64,000 nt of DNA, taken from positions 740,777 through 804,776 of the forward strand of contig NZ_KE332388.1 of the NCBI RefSeq assembly GCF_000409775.1, written 5' to 3'. A program made the translations under genes and the position numbers. The stretch is from Litchfieldella anticariensis FP35 = DSM 16096 (GTDB taxonomy: Bacteria > Pseudomonadota > Gammaproteobacteria > Pseudomonadales > Halomonadaceae). Below the pieces are notes generated by a model. It searched no databases and was not told the DNA's origin. It worked only from the letters and a program-made list of their open reading frames with translations. Shown here piece by piece: positions 51,401 to 61,182 of this stretch (its first letter is position 1; the number at the start of each line of letters is the position of its first letter).

Positions 51401-52308
51401 GTGGCTTTGGCCTGGATCGTCCCGCTGCTGGAGGCGTTGGCCAGACGCAGGTGGCCGTTGGCGTCGATGCGGATATCGCCGTCGCTGGCGGCCATGTCGC
51501 CGGCCAGTTTGACGCCGACGCCGCTGTCGGTGCCGACCAGGCGGATGCTGCCGGCGTACATGCCGCCCAGGGCCGAGGAGTCGATGGCCAGCGCCGGGGC
51601 CTCGCCCGTGCCTTGGCGAGCGGTGGTCTCGAGGCTCTCGACGTCGACGTCGTTGGCGCCGGTGATGACGTTGAGGTTCTTGGCGTGGATCTCGGCATTG
51701 ATCTCGGCGGCGCGGGTAATGATGTCGAATTGATCGACCTGGGCAGCGTTGAGCCCCAGGCCTTCGATCGCCACCCGCCCCTGGTCGACGGCGAAGCGGT
51801 CCAGGTCGCCGTCCTCGATGATGGGCTGGCCAGTGGAGAGCGTGACCCGCGGGCTGTTGATGAAGCCGCAGCCGTTGCAGGTGATGCCGTAAGGGTTGGC
51901 GACCACCACGTTGGCGGCGCTGCCAGCGACTTCGGTGTAGCCTTCGAGCTGACTGGGCCGGCCGCCGTTGACTTCGTTGATGATCAGCCGCGCCGCCTGG
52001 CCGCGCAGGTTGGGGTTGCCGACGATCAGCCCACCGAGCTGGGTGGATTGCAGCTTGCGGGTGGCATTGTTGAGGATCACGCCGCGGCGGCCGACGTTGT
52101 AGTCGGTGAATTTGTTGTGCGATAGCCCGCGCCCGTTGGGGGTGGCGATATCAACCACCGGCACGCCGTTGCCGGCCCGGTCCAGGGAGGTATTGCCGCT
52201 GCCGGGGGCGACGACGATGCCGTCGGCGAGCACGATGACCGGATGCCAGAACAGGGCACTGATGAGGAGGATGGCAACGTAGCAGCTCAACGGGCTACGG
52301 CTATTCAT
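45475..52308 (-). CDS. cdiA: CdiA-like contact-dependent toxin / FHA-family exoprotein
   Basis: A 2277-residue two-partner-secretion exoprotein. Signal peptide about 1-28; TPS transport domain about 30-300 with NGVPVVDIATPNGRGLSHNKF and NPYGITCNGCGFINSPRVTLSTG; FHA-1 repeats to about 800; an AT-rich variable block about 803-1003, probably the receptor-binding domain; a YLIETNPEF/GSDYLLDKL region near 1083-1110; FHA-2 repeats to about 1720; a DUF637-like and glycine-rich pretoxin region about 1740-2003; and a polymorphic C-terminus. The last 120 residues contain a long hydrophobic stretch (about 2179-2210) and match no toxin I know. No VENN motif is seen. The exporter cdiB is not adjacent. Confidence 0.9.
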   Translation of the reverse strand: MNSRSPLSCYVAILLISALFWHPVIVLADGIVVAPGSGNTSLDRAGNGVPVVDIATPNGRGLSHNKFTDYNVGRRGVILNNATRKLQSTQLGGLIVGNPNLRGQAARLIINEVNGGRPSQLEGYTEVAGSAANVVVANPYGITCNGCGFINSPRVTLSTGQPIIEDGDLDRFAVDQGRVAIEGLGLNAAQVDQFDIITRAAEINAEIHAKNLNVITGANDVDVESLETTARQGTGEAPALAIDSSALGGMYAGSIRLVGTDSGVGVKLAGDMAASDGDIRIDANGHLRLANASSSGTIQAKATYATLSGNVHGSQAVSVRTREDLDIDVTSRLTSAGNITLNAGQTIDHQGIVIAGIENDTFQPGAGLTLTANQLDNHGHLAATQTLTVTTTAATHNHGRLLASEIAVDTATLDNHPDSLIAAGTIEIDADSVDNSGATIEATNTLTVDADTLTNNDGTLTGDSATLTVTQDLTNQRGVISAENGDLTLKVGEQSDNLTGYLNNADGMIEASDTLTVDANKLTNTNGDLRALGGDTSRLTITGTLDNHNGRLEVASDNATLDAGTLLNDQGQLTHTGSGLLRLDADSVTNAGGQVHGTGSGQVTLDRLDDVGEWKFNGALGFTLDQGLTLVAGDTITSATSLTLKMASLDNRGELLANDALAIHASGDITNHGLISTRGDLDITARHLTQLDGRLASGGTSTYHLDGKLLNQGFLTGVGDITITTAHLDNHGTLGSLGNLNIDSSGRIDNRADSLLFSGGDMTLFGTHLLNRYGEIYSQGDLDFARNDDHARAERLENRSGTIEAEGNIDLFADSVKNVRDVIEEKWVEVGGSAVKKLYLAEAYEQAEYYSHGGESAPPDRVPEWDVDFYDLTLKEASEKVVVSSSKSGSIVSGGNLSIRALSVENSASTIAAKGNVDIVSSSLENRGSGERRERIRKYEFDRSYFDVSNRKRFFEIVGKGEESSFGDNALPEILANHELKSDIVTIEESDSSLSGIIQAGDTVSLRISGNVENGTVKENARVQLNGNLGNTGTNAPVSSLTITLNQRTTDGDGRISPAELDSFRLPQGRYGLFVRNTSPQSRYLIETNPEFTSAEQLMGSDYLLDKLDYTADGAYQLLGDGRYELRLIRDAVLANTGQRFLKDSLDDDYAQYRQLMDNAVAAKDALRLSVGVGLTPAQTAALTHDIVWLEEQQVDGQTVLAPVLYLAQVDERNVRGASLIQGRDIDLIAGGDLVNVGTIRATNDLAATSDGSILQGGLLDAGERLDLSAGDSIRNALAGEIRGGQVSLTATEGDIVNDRTAVTAGYDKSYETYLDQGGLISARDGLELNAGRDIVNRAEIDSQGDADLQAGRDIVTEAVVDAWREARVHEYGWLRESSSLLGANVTVAGGTVLDAGRDVRLEASEISSGAGLSIIAANDISLEAGDSRKNASFGRNYRKSLNIEQSGSELSADDDITLRAGRDVTAIASHVTAGSNLTIDTGRNLTLAAAAEVDHSEVHDSTAQQVERRVRQQGSKLEAGNDLLLSADQNLQLIASEAEAKGDAYLFAGHNVALYTANNQDYSLSEKRSGGGLFGSSSYRRDEINNLRAVGSQVHSGNDLSVVSGADQTYQGARLEAGNDLTLASGGAIRFETASDIRTESHEKRSGNFAWQSSEGEGFTRETLRQSELVSRGNLVIQAANRIVVDVPEVNQQTVSEMVDAMVEADSDLAWLKEMETRGDVDWRRVKAIHDTWDYEHSGIGAGAAMVIAIVAAAFGQYYVGPMLGTGTAAAAGGAAAGSMAGTAAVSMVNNRGDLGATLDDTLSSDSLRSATIAAISAGIAKGTLGESINTTTGATTGLGLSKVGDIARFAGQRVTQAVIDAGVRTAIGDGSLSDNLEAGLEDALTHVVSGVLFHAVGDYAVDHDLSEGSPEKIALHALVGGAVSEAMGGDFKTGALAAGASEALADKLVESAWENPLLSNTVAQIVGITAAGFVGGDVEQGAWIAGQAESYNRYLHEEEEALAKELATQSDRHDADDIADGLRYAQTDAYPDRVGINGALADTQQMDTGAWFDTTDGRLLVLSGEDGTGRYLMQDFSQIQKPGADLITFIQQHTGDTYRWPEPSGANDNILPSRDPSTGRILDETGRYYVTMQADGRSFRVPHWPCVGYCDGENMDFSDSATIEWVNASNVATLDVGAKAATAGLLVTSGGWVGAVLNLSSVGLSFATAYHRDQVAQQTSAQSFSLLHNKVLNEVFRKSLSTRLDAALSLSGYYDFLSNDIPNDVELIGGYKDDE

Positions 52309-52409
52309 GGTGGCTGCGTCCCTGCATCACGTTATTCGTTGTTTTGTGCGTTCCTTGCGACACACTGGTTCTTGATGAGGAATAACGGCAGCTAGGGGAA
52401 ATACTTTAG

Positions 52410-52453
52410 AAAAACATTGACAAGGCCCGCTTCCTCAACGGAAGCGGGCCTTG
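52410..52453 (-). terminator. Intrinsic terminator of scpA-scpB-rluB
   Basis: CAAGGCCCGCTTCC (52421-52434) and GGAAGCGGGCCTTG (52440-52453) form a perfect 14-bp stem with a 5-base loop; on the minus strand TCAATGTTTTTC follows. It isolates rluB from the downstream cdiA. Confidence 0.88.
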
Positions 52454-52479
52454 TGCGATCTGAGAAATATCAGAAGTCG

Positions 52480-53337
52480 TCAATGCTTGCGTGGCGTTTT
52501 GGGCTTTCTCATCGCTTGCACCGGCCGCCGCTTGTTCTTGTCACGGCTCCAACGATTCTTTTCGTCCGGGGTCAGCTCCGGCACCTTGCGTGGAGTAAGC
52601 CCAGCCATCGTCGACAGGTCGTCGATCTCGTCCTGGGTCAGTTCCGTCCATTCGCCGGCCTTGGCGCGCTTGTCGAGGAAGATGTTGCCATAACGCACAC
52701 GCTTGAGGCGGCTCACCGTCAGGCCCTGGGATTCCCACAGTCGGCGTACCTCACGATTACGCCCTTCCATGATCACCACGTGGAACCACGTGTTGATGCC
52801 TTCACCGCCGAATTCCTGCACGTCGGTGAAACGTGCTGGGCCATCTTCGAGCATCACACCATCGACCATGGCCACCACGTTCTCTTTGCTGACCTCGCCC
52901 ATCACGCGCACAGCGTATTCGCGTTCGATCTGGGTGGAGGGGTGCATCAAGCGGTTGGCGAGTTCTCCGTCAGTGGTGAACAGCAGCAGGCCACTGGTAT
53001 TGATATCCAGGCGGCCGATGGCGATCCAGCGCTCGCCTTTAAGTCGTGGCAGGCGCTCGAAGACGGTTCGCCGTCCTTCGGGGTCCTTGCGTGTACACAG
53101 TTCACCCTCAGGCTTGTTGTACATGATCACTCGGCGCGATGTCTCTTCGGCGCCACGCAAGGTCACGGGGCGATCGTCGAAGGTCACCTTGTCGCGTGCT
53201 TCGATGCGGTCGCCCAAGGTGGCCACCTGACCATTGACCTTGACGCGTCCGTCACTGATGGCGGTTTCCATCTCGCGACGCGAACCCAGCCCGGCACGGG
53301 CGAGGACCTTCTGCAGTTTTTCGCTGGTAGTACTCAT
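52480..53337 (-). CDS. rluB: 23S rRNA pseudouridine-2605 synthase RluB
   Basis: A 285-residue pseudouridine synthase with an N-terminal S4 RNA-binding domain ([19 protein letters not shown]) and the RsuA-type catalytic domain with the active aspartate in [16 protein letters not shown]-terminal basic tail ([19 protein letters not shown]). Overlaps scpB by 4 bp. Confidence 0.95.
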   Translation of the reverse strand: MSTTSEKLQKVLARAGLGSRREMETAISDGRVKVNGQVATLGDRIEARDKVTFDDRPVTLRGAEETSRRVIMYNKPEGELCTRKDPEGRRTVFERLPRLKGERWIAIGRLDINTSGLLLFTTDGELANRLMHPSTQIEREYAVRVMGEVSKENVVAMVDGVMLEDGPARFTDVQEFGGEGINTWFHVVIMEGRNREVRRLWESQGLTVSRLKRVRYGNIFLDKRAKAGEWTELTQDEIDDLSTMAGLTPRKVPELTPDEKNRWSRDKNKRRPVQAMRKPKTPRKH

Positions 53338-54218
53338 GAGTCGTCTGACATCTCATCGTTTGGGGTTGCCGCGCCCGTGTGTCCATCCTCTTCGACGGTC
53401 TCGCGGGCGCGTTCGGCCAGGCGGGCTTCGAGATCGGCGAAGCTCAGCCCGGGCCGGTTGGACGCCTTCTCGGCGTGTGGTTCGGCATCGGCCATTCCGG
53501 CCGTCGCCAGTTCATCATCCTGATCCAGTTCATCGACATGCGTATCGCGCGGTGTCACTGCCGATGCCGCATCATCTTCATCCACCTCGGGATTACCATC
53601 GCTCAGCGTTGTCTCCTCACGGCGTGGCTCGTCATCGATCCCTGCCGCTTCAAGACTGGCATGCCATTCATCGAAGTCCTTCAACTCGTGCATTGGCGGC
53701 AAGGCGTCCAAGGTCTTGAGCCCGAAGTCGTCCAGAAACTGACGGGTGGTGGCATAGACCGACGGCCGACCAGGCACATCACGGTGACCGACTACCCGGA
53801 TCCAGCCACGATCCGATAGGGTACGCATGATCGAACTACTCACCGCGACCCCTCGCACCTCTTCGATATCACCACGCGTCACCGGTTGACGATAGGCGAT
53901 CAGCGCTAGCGTCTCGAGCAGTGCCCGTGAATAACGTTGCGGCCGTTCGTCCCATAACCGTGACACCCACGGCGACAGACGTTGGCGGATACGCACTTGA
54001 TAGCCGGAGGCAGACTCGCACAATTCCAGTGCGGTGTTCTCCAGTCGTTCGCCCAATTTGACCAGCGACTCGCGGATGGCGGCACGTGAGGGGGGTTGCG
54101 CTTCGTCAAATAATGTCTCGATGCGTTCCAGTGATACCGGCTCCCCCGCCGCCAACAGCACACCTTCCAGAATCTCATCGAGCGCCGGGGAATCGAAGGG
54201 CTTGAAGGCATTATTCAT
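53334..54218 (-). CDS. scpB: Segregation and condensation protein ScpB
   Basis: A 294-residue kleisin-associated winged-helix protein of the SMC-type condensin. The core (about 10-185) shows [41 protein letters not shown] and [16 protein letters not shown]. The remaining ~100 residues are an acidic, low-complexity tail, longer than in most homologues. Overlaps scpA and rluB by 4 bp each, giving tight translational coupling. Confidence 0.95.
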   Translation of the reverse strand: MNNAFKPFDSPALDEILEGVLLAAGEPVSLERIETLFDEAQPPSRAAIRESLVKLGERLENTALELCESASGYQVRIRQRLSPWVSRLWDERPQRYSRALLETLALIAYRQPVTRGDIEEVRGVAVSSSIMRTLSDRGWIRVVGHRDVPGRPSVYATTRQFLDDFGLKTLDALPPMHELKDFDEWHASLEAAGIDDEPRREETTLSDGNPEVDEDDAASAVTPRDTHVDELDQDDELATAGMADAEPHAEKASNRPGLSFADLEARLAERARETVEEDGHTGAATPNDEMSDDS

Positions 54219-55159
54219 CGTTGGCCCTCCGCATCGTCCGCGATGGCCTCATTGTTCGCATACGGGCTTTCTTCCAGCATGGCCTCAGACCCTTCTTCGA
54301 AGGTGTCCTCCATCGCCGCTTCGCTTTGCGTTGCCAGTCGCGCCCGCACATGGATTGGCGACAAGGGGGCATTCTGCACGATCTCGATCATCGTTTCCTT
54401 GGCTAACTCAAGAATCGCCATGAAGGTCACCACCACACCGGCCTTGCCCTCTTCCAAAGTGAACAGCGATTCGAAAGACGTGTAATGCTCGTGACTCAGA
54501 CGGTCCATGATTGCCAACATGCGCTCGCGGGTGGAGAGCACCTCACGGCTGATCTGGTGTGACTTGGTCAGTTCGGCGCGACGCAGAATTCCCGACAATG
54601 CATGCAGCAGTTCGTCGAGTTCGACCTCGGGATGCACCACTCGCGTTTCCAGCGTTGGCAACCCGGCCTGTGCAGGAAACCAGTCGCGGCCAAAGCGCGG
54701 CAGTTCATTGAGCGACTCGGCCGCCTGCTTCAACTGCTCATACTCCTGCAGACGACGGATCAGCTCGGCACGCGGGTCGGTCTCGTCATCCTCATTATCG
54801 CCCTTGGGAGGGCGTGGCAACAAGGTACGCGACTTTATCTCGGCCAGCATCGCCGCCATCAGCAGGTATTCTCCAGCCAACTCGATCTCCAGCGCCTTCA
54901 TCAGTTCCACGTATTCGATGTACTGATGAGTAATCGCCGCCACATCGATGGCCAGGATGTCCAGGTTCTGTCGCCGTATCAGATACAACAGCAGGTCCAA
55001 GGGGCCCTCGAAAGCCTCGAGAAAGACCCGCAGCGCTTCCGGGGGAATGTACAGGTCCTCGGGAAGCTCGGTAATCGGCTCGTCGAACAGCCGCGCCAAG
55101 GCTTCCGCCTGCTGGACAGCGGAGGTATCGGCGACAGCGGTCGAAGGCGTATCGCTCAC
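54215..55159 (-). CDS. scpA: Segregation and condensation protein ScpA
   Basis: A 314-residue kleisin bridging SMC heads with ScpB. Conserved FEGPLDLLLYLIRRQNLDI, EYLLMAAMLAEIKSRTLLP and a C-terminal winged helix (FTLEEGKAGVVVTFMAILELAKE) are seen. The first codon appears to be GTG (55157-55159). It begins the scpA-scpB-rluB operon. Confidence 0.93.
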   Translation of the reverse strand: MSDTPSTAVADTSAVQQAEALARLFDEPITELPEDLYIPPEALRVFLEAFEGPLDLLLYLIRRQNLDILAIDVAAITHQYIEYVELMKALEIELAGEYLLMAAMLAEIKSRTLLPRPPKGDNEDDETDPRAELIRRLQEYEQLKQAAESLNELPRFGRDWFPAQAGLPTLETRVVHPEVELDELLHALSGILRRAELTKSHQISREVLSTRERMLAIMDRLSHEHYTSFESLFTLEEGKAGVVVTFMAILELAKETMIEIVQNAPLSPIHVRARLATQSEAAMEDTFEEGSEAMLEESPYANNEAIADDAEGQR

Positions 55160-55247
55160 GCGTGGCCTGGCCTCCTGCGGTTCCCGGTCTTCGGATCAAT
55201 CGTGCAGTCTAGCAAGACCGGGGCCTCTTGGGTAAGCCACAGTCCGC

Positions 55248-57080
55248 TCACGATGTCTCGGCGGCATCCGCTGCCGTTCTGTAGCGACCGGTGTAATCGA
55301 ACAACTTCTCGCGCACTTGCCAGTGACGACCGGCCTTGCGCCCGATGACGAAATCCGGGGCTCGCAGACGGCGTTCGCCAGCCATCACCTCACGTGGCGA
55401 GGTAGGCCGCCAAGTGGTGCCCGGAGCGCGTAGGTGATCGCGCAGGAAGACCGCCGCAAACGCAGCCCGCTGCGGCGGGGTTTCCAGTGCGAACCATTCG
55501 CTGAGCATGGCACCGTCCTCGTCATGGTAGGTGACCCTGAGTCGCTCCAATCCGCGGCCATTGAGTGTGGCTTCGAGTTGCATGCCGGACACCCTGAGCA
55601 CTCGTGCATCCTTGAGGCGCAGCGCTTCCTTGAGCTTATCGTCGGGATCGACCAGACGCGCCTGGCAACCGCGACACTGGCGGGCGGCAATATCGTTCTC
55701 GGCGCCACAGGCCTCACAGGTCTTGAAGCGGAAGCGAAAGTCGCACTGATGCCGACCATCGTCATCCTCCACAAGGCCCTGGCAACGGCGGCCGAAGTGC
55801 TCGATGACGATCTCGCCGTCACGCTTGCCCCAGAACAGGTTGGCATGGCCGCAGGCCGGACATTCGACCTGCACAGGTTCCGAGTTGGGGTCAGGCTTGG
55901 GAGAGCCGACCTCGGGAGCGTACAAATCCCAGGGGTTACCAGCGTAGTCGAGGATCAAACAATCGCGCTTGCCTGCCGCCAGGCGCAAACCACGCCCGAC
56001 GATCTGCTGATAGAGACTTACCGACTCGGTAGGCCGCAGGATGGCAATCAGGTCGACATGTGGTGCATCGAAACCGGTAGTCAGCACCGCCACGTTGACC
56101 AGATATTTGAGCCGCTCGCCCTTGAAGGCGACGATCAGCCGTTCCCGCTCGCGGGATGGGGTATTACCGGTGATCAGCGCTGCTTCACTCTTAGGCAAGT
56201 AACCGAGAACTTCCTCGGCATGTGCCACGGTGGCGGCAAAGATCATTACCCCACGGCGGTCGCGAGCGCGCTCGACGATCTCGGCAATGATACCGGGAGT
56301 GACGCGCTGACCACTGACCACACGATTGAGATCGTCTTCGCTGAACAGACCACGTGCCGACGGCACCAAGGCTGAAAAATCATAGCGCTCAACGGCAACG
56401 TCGATGCGTTTCGGTTCGGCCAGATAGCCCTGCTTGACCATCAACCGTAGCGGCTGTTCGAACACGCAGTCAGCGAAGAAACAATCGGACTCGCCACGCA
56501 CCATGCCATGGTGATGGCGGTGATAGATGAAGCCCTGCCCCAGCCGATAGGGCGTCGCGGTCAGCCCCAATACCTTGAGGCGAGTGTTGGCTTGGCGCAG
56601 GTGGTCGATCACCTGGCGATAGCTCGAGTCATCGTCCAGCGAGACTCGGTGGCATTCATCGATCACCAACAGGGTGAAGGCATCATCGTCGAAACTGTCG
56701 AGGTTGCGCACCACCGACTGCACCGAACCGAAGACCACCTGGCGCCCACTTTCCTTGCGCCCCAGGCCGGCACTGAAGATATCCGCCTCGAGCCCATAGG
56801 CCTGGTACTTGGCATGATTCTGCTCGACCAGTTCACGCACATGAGCGAGTACCAGTACCCGGCCACGAGCCAACCGCGCCAATTCGGCGATCACCAGCGA
56901 TTTGCCGCTGCCAGTGGGCAGCACCACCACCGCGGGCTCGTCGGTCCCACGAAAGTGTGCCACCACCCGACTGACCGCCTGTTGCTGATAGGGGCGTAGC
57001 GTCGGCCCTCTCCGCAGTTCTGAAGACGAGGAAGGCGGCCCTTTGGCCGCCTTCTGTGTCCCGACACTGTGCTCGAGCAT
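55248..57080 (-). CDS. radD: RadD/YejH-like superfamily 2 helicase
   Basis: A 610-residue DEAD/DEAH-type ATPase. Walker A LPTGSGKS, Walker B box [15 protein letters not shown], and the motif VI-like QIVGRGLRL are clear, followed by a zinc-finger region with CPACGH, CEACG and CRGC pairs and a C-terminal domain to 610. This arrangement matches RadD, which assists recombination and double-strand-break repair with SSB and RecA in E. coli. The ATG at 57080 overlaps the purL stop (TGATG), so the two genes are coupled. Confidence 0.9.
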   Translation of the reverse strand: MLEHSVGTQKAAKGPPSSSSELRRGPTLRPYQQQAVSRVVAHFRGTDEPAVVVLPTGSGKSLVIAELARLARGRVLVLAHVRELVEQNHAKYQAYGLEADIFSAGLGRKESGRQVVFGSVQSVVRNLDSFDDDAFTLLVIDECHRVSLDDDSSYRQVIDHLRQANTRLKVLGLTATPYRLGQGFIYHRHHHGMVRGESDCFFADCVFEQPLRLMVKQGYLAEPKRIDVAVERYDFSALVPSARGLFSEDDLNRVVSGQRVTPGIIAEIVERARDRRGVMIFAATVAHAEEVLGYLPKSEAALITGNTPSRERERLIVAFKGERLKYLVNVAVLTTGFDAPHVDLIAILRPTESVSLYQQIVGRGLRLAAGKRDCLILDYAGNPWDLYAPEVGSPKPDPNSEPVQVECPACGHANLFWGKRDGEIVIEHFGRRCQGLVEDDDGRHQCDFRFRFKTCEACGAENDIAARQCRGCQARLVDPDDKLKEALRLKDARVLRVSGMQLEATLNGRGLERLRVTYHDEDGAMLSEWFALETPPQRAAFAAVFLRDHLRAPGTTWRPTSPREVMAGERRLRAPDFVIGRKAGRHWQVREKLFDYTGRYRTAADAAETS

Positions 57081-60000
57081 CAACCCAGCCAGACGCGGGC
57101 GTTGCGGAAGATGCGCATCCAAGCACCGTCCCGGGTCCATTCGGTCGGACGCCAGGAGTTGGTCACTGCACGCGCCACCCGTTCGGGGTGCGGCATCATG
57201 ACGGTGACACGGCCGTCCGGCGTGGTCAGGCCGGTGATCCCTGCCGGCGAACCATTGGGGTTGGCTGGGTAGCGGCTGGTGACCTGGCCGTAATTATCGA
57301 CATAGCGCAAGGCGATCTGCGAGCTAGACTGCATGGCCCGCAAGTGACCGCTATCGCGGAATTCGGTGCGTCCTTCTCCATGTGCCACGGCGATGGGCAA
57401 GCGCGAGCCTTCCATATCGGCCAGCAGAATCGATGGGCTCTTCTCGACCTGGACCATCGACGTGCGCGCCTCGAACTGCTCTGACTCGTTACGCACGAAA
57501 CGCGGCCAGTTCTCCGCACCGGGGATCAGTTCCTTGAGCTGCGAGAGCATCTGACAGCCGTTGCACACCCCCAGGGCGAAACTATCGTCGCGTTGGAAGA
57601 AGGCCTCGAATTGATCACGGGCGCGGTCATTGAACAGAACCGACTTGGCCCAGCCACCACCAGCGCCCAGCACGTCGCCATAAGAGAACCCACCGCAGGC
57701 CACCAGGCCCTTGAACTCCTCGAGGCTCACACGTCCTGCGAGGATATCGCTCATGTGCACGTCAATGCTCTCGAAGCCGGCATGGTCGAAGGCCCAGGCC
57801 ATCTCCACCTGGCCGTTGACGCCTTGTTCACGCAATATGGCCACCGGTGGACGCGCGATATTAACGAAAGGCGCGGCAATATCCTCGTCGATATCGAAGC
57901 TCGGCTGAGCGGACAAACCCGGGTCACGGTCATCGAGCAGACCGTCGAACTCGCTCTTGGCGCAGTCGGGGTTATCGCGCAGTGACTGCATGCGGTAGCT
58001 GGTCTCGGCCCAAGTACGCTGGGTCAACAAGCGAGTGGTCTCGAGCAGCGGCTCCTCGAACAGAGTCACGCGCACCTGGTCGTCATAGCGCGGCCGGGCA
58101 ATGACACCACAAGTGTCGATACCGGCGGCAGCGAACTGGGCCAGCACGAACTCGGTATCGCGGCGGTTGACCTGGATCACGGCGCCCAATTCCTCGGCGA
58201 ACAACGCGTTGACCGCCTCATGAGGCTCATCGATCAGCCAGTCGAGTTTGATCTCGAGGCCGGCATGAGCGGCAAAGGCCATTTCCAGCAACGTCACCAG
58301 CAGGCCGCCGTCGCTACGGTCATGGTAAGCCAGCAGTTTGCCGTCGGCGTTGAGTCCCTGAATCACGTTGAAGAAGGCCTTGAGGTCCTCGGCATCGTCA
58401 AGATCCGGGCACTCGTCACCAACCTGGCCATAGACCTGGGCCAAGGCCGAGCCGCCCAGGCGGTTCTGTCCAGCGCCCAGGTCGACGAGGATCAGGTCAC
58501 TTTCATCCTGTTCCAGATTGATCTGCGGCGTCAGGGTTTTCAGTGCGTCGGTGACCGGGGAGAACCCGGTGATCACCAGCGACAGCGGCGCAGTGATGCT
58601 CTTGTCTTCCTCTTCCTCCTGCCAGGCAGTGCGCATCGACATCGAGTCCTTGCCCACCGGCACGGCGATGCCGAGCGCCGGGCACAGCTCCATACCGACA
58701 GCATGCACAGCATCATAGAGCGCCTGATTCTCACCGATGTGGTCGGCGGCACTCATCCAGTTGGCGGAAAGCTTGATATCGGAAAGTGCTGCGATCGGCG
58801 CCGCGGCCAGGTTGGTGATGGCCTCGGCCACCGCCAAGCGCGCGCTGGCTGCCGGGTCGATCAGCGCCACCGGAGGACGCTCGCCCATTGCCATGGCTTC
58901 GCCGGCATGGGTATCGAAACTGGCCGTGGTCACCGCAACATCGGCCACCGGTACCTGCCAGGGGCCGATCATCTGATCACGTGCGACCTGACCGGTGATG
59001 GAACGGTCGCCGATGGTGATCAGGAAGCTCTTCGATGCCACCGTGGGAAGACGCAGTACCCGCTCCAGGGCCTCGCGCAGGTCAAGGTTGTCCAACGCGA
59101 CGCCGGGCAAGTCGAGGGGCTGGCGCTGGAACTCACGCTGCATCTTGGGCGGCTTGCCGAACAGTACGCTCATCGGCAGGTCCACCGGCTTGGTATCGAA
59201 GTGACCATCGCGAACCTCGAGATGGTGCGCCTCGCTGGCCTCACCGACTACGGCATAGGGGCAGCGCTCGCGGGCACAGAGGGCATCGAAGGCATCGAGG
59301 TCTTCCGGCGCTACCGCCAGCACGTAGCGCTCCTGGGCCTCATTGCACCAGATCTCCAGCGGGCTCATGCCCGGCTCGGCGTTGGGTACGGCACGTAGCT
59401 CGAACACGCCACCGCGCTCGCCATCCTTGACCAGTTCGGGCAAGGCGTTGGAGAGGCCACCGGCACCCACGTCATGGATGAAGCGGATAGGATTGGCCTC
59501 ACCCAACGCCCAGCAGCGGTCGATGACTTCCTGGGCACGGCGTTCGATCTCAGCGTTGTCGCGTTGTACCGAAGCGAAATCGAGATCTTCGCTGGAGCTA
59601 CCCGAGGCCATCGAGGATGCCGCCCCGCCTCCCAGGCCGATCAACATCGCTGGCCCACCCATGACGATCAGCTTGCCACCAATGGGAATCTCACCCTTGT
59701 CGACATGACGCTCACGGATGTTGCCATAGCCGCCAGCGATCATGATCGGCTTGTGGTAGCCGCGCCGTTCGATACCCCCCGCACCCACCGCATCCTGCTC
59801 GTAACTGCGGAAGTAACCACACAGGTTGGGGCGGCCGAACTCGTTGTTGAAGGCCGCTCCGCCGATCGGCCCCTCGAGCATGATGTCCAGCGCACTCTTG
59901 ATACGTTCGGGCTTGCTGTAATCGAATGCTTCCCAGGGTTGCACGAACTCGGGAATGCGCAGGTTGGACACGGCAAACCCGGTCAGACCGGCCTTGGGCT

Positions 60001-61015
60001 TGCCGCCGATGCCAGTCGCGCCTTCGTCGCGGATCTCGCCGCCGGCACCAGTGGCCGCACCAGGATAGGGGGCGATCGCCGTAGGATGGTTATGAGTCTC
60101 GACCTTCATCAGGATATGGATCGGCTCGTGGTGCGTACCGTAAGAGGCCTTCTCGCCCTCTTTACCGAGCAGCGGCGTGGGGAAAAAGCGTCCCGCCGTG
60201 GCACCCTCGATCACTGCGGCGTTATCGCTATAGGCAGAGAGAATCTTCCCCGGCGATTGCTCGTAGGTGTTCTTGATCATCTTGAACAGCGAGCGCTCGG
60301 CAGGTTCGCCGTCGATCACCCAGTCGGCATTGAAAATCTTGTGCCGACAATGCTCAGAGTTAGCCTGGGCGAACATCATCAACTCGACGTCGGTCGGATT
60401 GCGGTCCAACCCTTGGAAAGCATCACACAGATAGTCGATCTCGTCCTCGGCCAACGCTAAACCCAGCTCAACGTTGGCTCTCGCAAGTGCCTCGCGGCCC
60501 CCTTTGATGACATCCACCTGCCCCAGTGGTGCCGGCTCGTGGTGGGAAAATAATCGGGCGGCGTCCGACTTGTTGGCGAGCACGGACTCGGTCATGCGAT
60601 CGTGCAGAGCGGCAACGATGGAATTGAAGGCCTCTTCCGAGAGCATGCCGGCGAGCTTGACGCGATAGGCGATGCCCCTCTCCAAGCGCCGAACTCGAGT
60701 CAGGCCGCAGTTGCGCGCGATATCGGTGGCCTTGGACGACCAAGGCGATAGAGTGCCCAGGCGCGGTACCACCAGGAACAGATGCCCTTCGCGTGGGGAC
60801 GCCACGCTCCCCGGTGTCGAGTCCCGATGGGCACCATAGTCCAGCAGACGCTCGAGTATCGCCAGATCGTCACGGGTCAACTCCCCGTCATGATCGACGA
60901 AGTGCACGTATTCGGCGTACAGCGATTCGACCTCGGGCACGTGCGCACGCAGAGCGGCCAGCAGCTTGGCATGACGGAAAGCGGAAAGGGCAGGCGCGCC
61001 TCGCAGTTCGAGCAT
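57080..61015 (-). CDS. purL: FGAM synthase PurL
   Basis: A 1311-residue phosphoribosylformylglycinamidine synthase of the large single-chain type. N-terminal domain, ATP-binding AIR-synthase-like halves ([33 protein letters not shown]) and a C-terminal class I glutamine amidotransferase domain with nucleophile Cys in [10 protein letters not shown] and His/Glu near [12 protein letters not shown] precedes the ATG at 61015; upstream in-frame codons are not needed. PurC is also in the window. Divergent from mltF. Confidence 0.97.
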   Translation of the reverse strand: MLELRGAPALSAFRHAKLLAALRAHVPEVESLYAEYVHFVDHDGELTRDDLAILERLLDYGAHRDSTPGSVASPREGHLFLVVPRLGTLSPWSSKATDIARNCGLTRVRRLERGIAYRVKLAGMLSEEAFNSIVAALHDRMTESVLANKSDAARLFSHHEPAPLGQVDVIKGGREALARANVELGLALAEDEIDYLCDAFQGLDRNPTDVELMMFAQANSEHCRHKIFNADWVIDGEPAERSLFKMIKNTYEQSPGKILSAYSDNAAVIEGATAGRFFPTPLLGKEGEKASYGTHHEPIHILMKVETHNHPTAIAPYPGAATGAGGEIRDEGATGIGGKPKAGLTGFAVSNLRIPEFVQPWEAFDYSKPERIKSALDIMLEGPIGGAAFNNEFGRPNLCGYFRSYEQDAVGAGGIERRGYHKPIMIAGGYGNIRERHVDKGEIPIGGKLIVMGGPAMLIGLGGGAASSMASGSSSEDLDFASVQRDNAEIERRAQEVIDRCWALGEANPIRFIHDVGAGGLSNALPELVKDGERGGVFELRAVPNAEPGMSPLEIWCNEAQERYVLAVAPEDLDAFDALCARERCPYAVVGEASEAHHLEVRDGHFDTKPVDLPMSVLFGKPPKMQREFQRQPLDLPGVALDNLDLREALERVLRLPTVASKSFLITIGDRSITGQVARDQMIGPWQVPVADVAVTTASFDTHAGEAMAMGERPPVALIDPAASARLAVAEAITNLAAAPIAALSDIKLSANWMSAADHIGENQALYDAVHAVGMELCPALGIAVPVGKDSMSMRTAWQEEEEDKSITAPLSLVITGFSPVTDALKTLTPQINLEQDESDLILVDLGAGQNRLGGSALAQVYGQVGDECPDLDDAEDLKAFFNVIQGLNADGKLLAYHDRSDGGLLVTLLEMAFAAHAGLEIKLDWLIDEPHEAVNALFAEELGAVIQVNRRDTEFVLAQFAAAGIDTCGVIARPRYDDQVRVTLFEEPLLETTRLLTQRTWAETSYRMQSLRDNPDCAKSEFDGLLDDRDPGLSAQPSFDIDEDIAAPFVNIARPPVAILREQGVNGQVEMAWAFDHAGFESIDVHMSDILAGRVSLEEFKGLVACGGFSYGDVLGAGGGWAKSVLFNDRARDQFEAFFQRDDSFALGVCNGCQMLSQLKELIPGAENWPRFVRNESEQFEARTSMVQVEKSPSILLADMEGSRLPIAVAHGEGRTEFRDSGHLRAMQSSSQIALRYVDNYGQVTSRYPANPNGSPAGITGLTTPDGRVTVMMPHPERVARAVTNSWRPTEWTRDGAWMRIFRNARVWLG

Positions 61016-61182
61016 GTCGATAGAGCCTCTGAAGAAAGCGAAAACGGGGGCCGCGGCCGGGCGGCAATGAGCGCACATGATACTGGAAAGCGTAGGCATG
61101 GAGAAATCCGTGGTCGACTCGAGGTGACAGAGCGCTCGTCGGCCGGTAAGGTGAATTGTCTCATCGCGACCGCACACTGCTC

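Noticed and set aside
50584-52125. A 513-codon open frame on the plus strand opposite cdiA
   Set aside because: It is a valine/glycine-biased shadow of repetitive, GC-rich cdiA coding sequence with no domain character.
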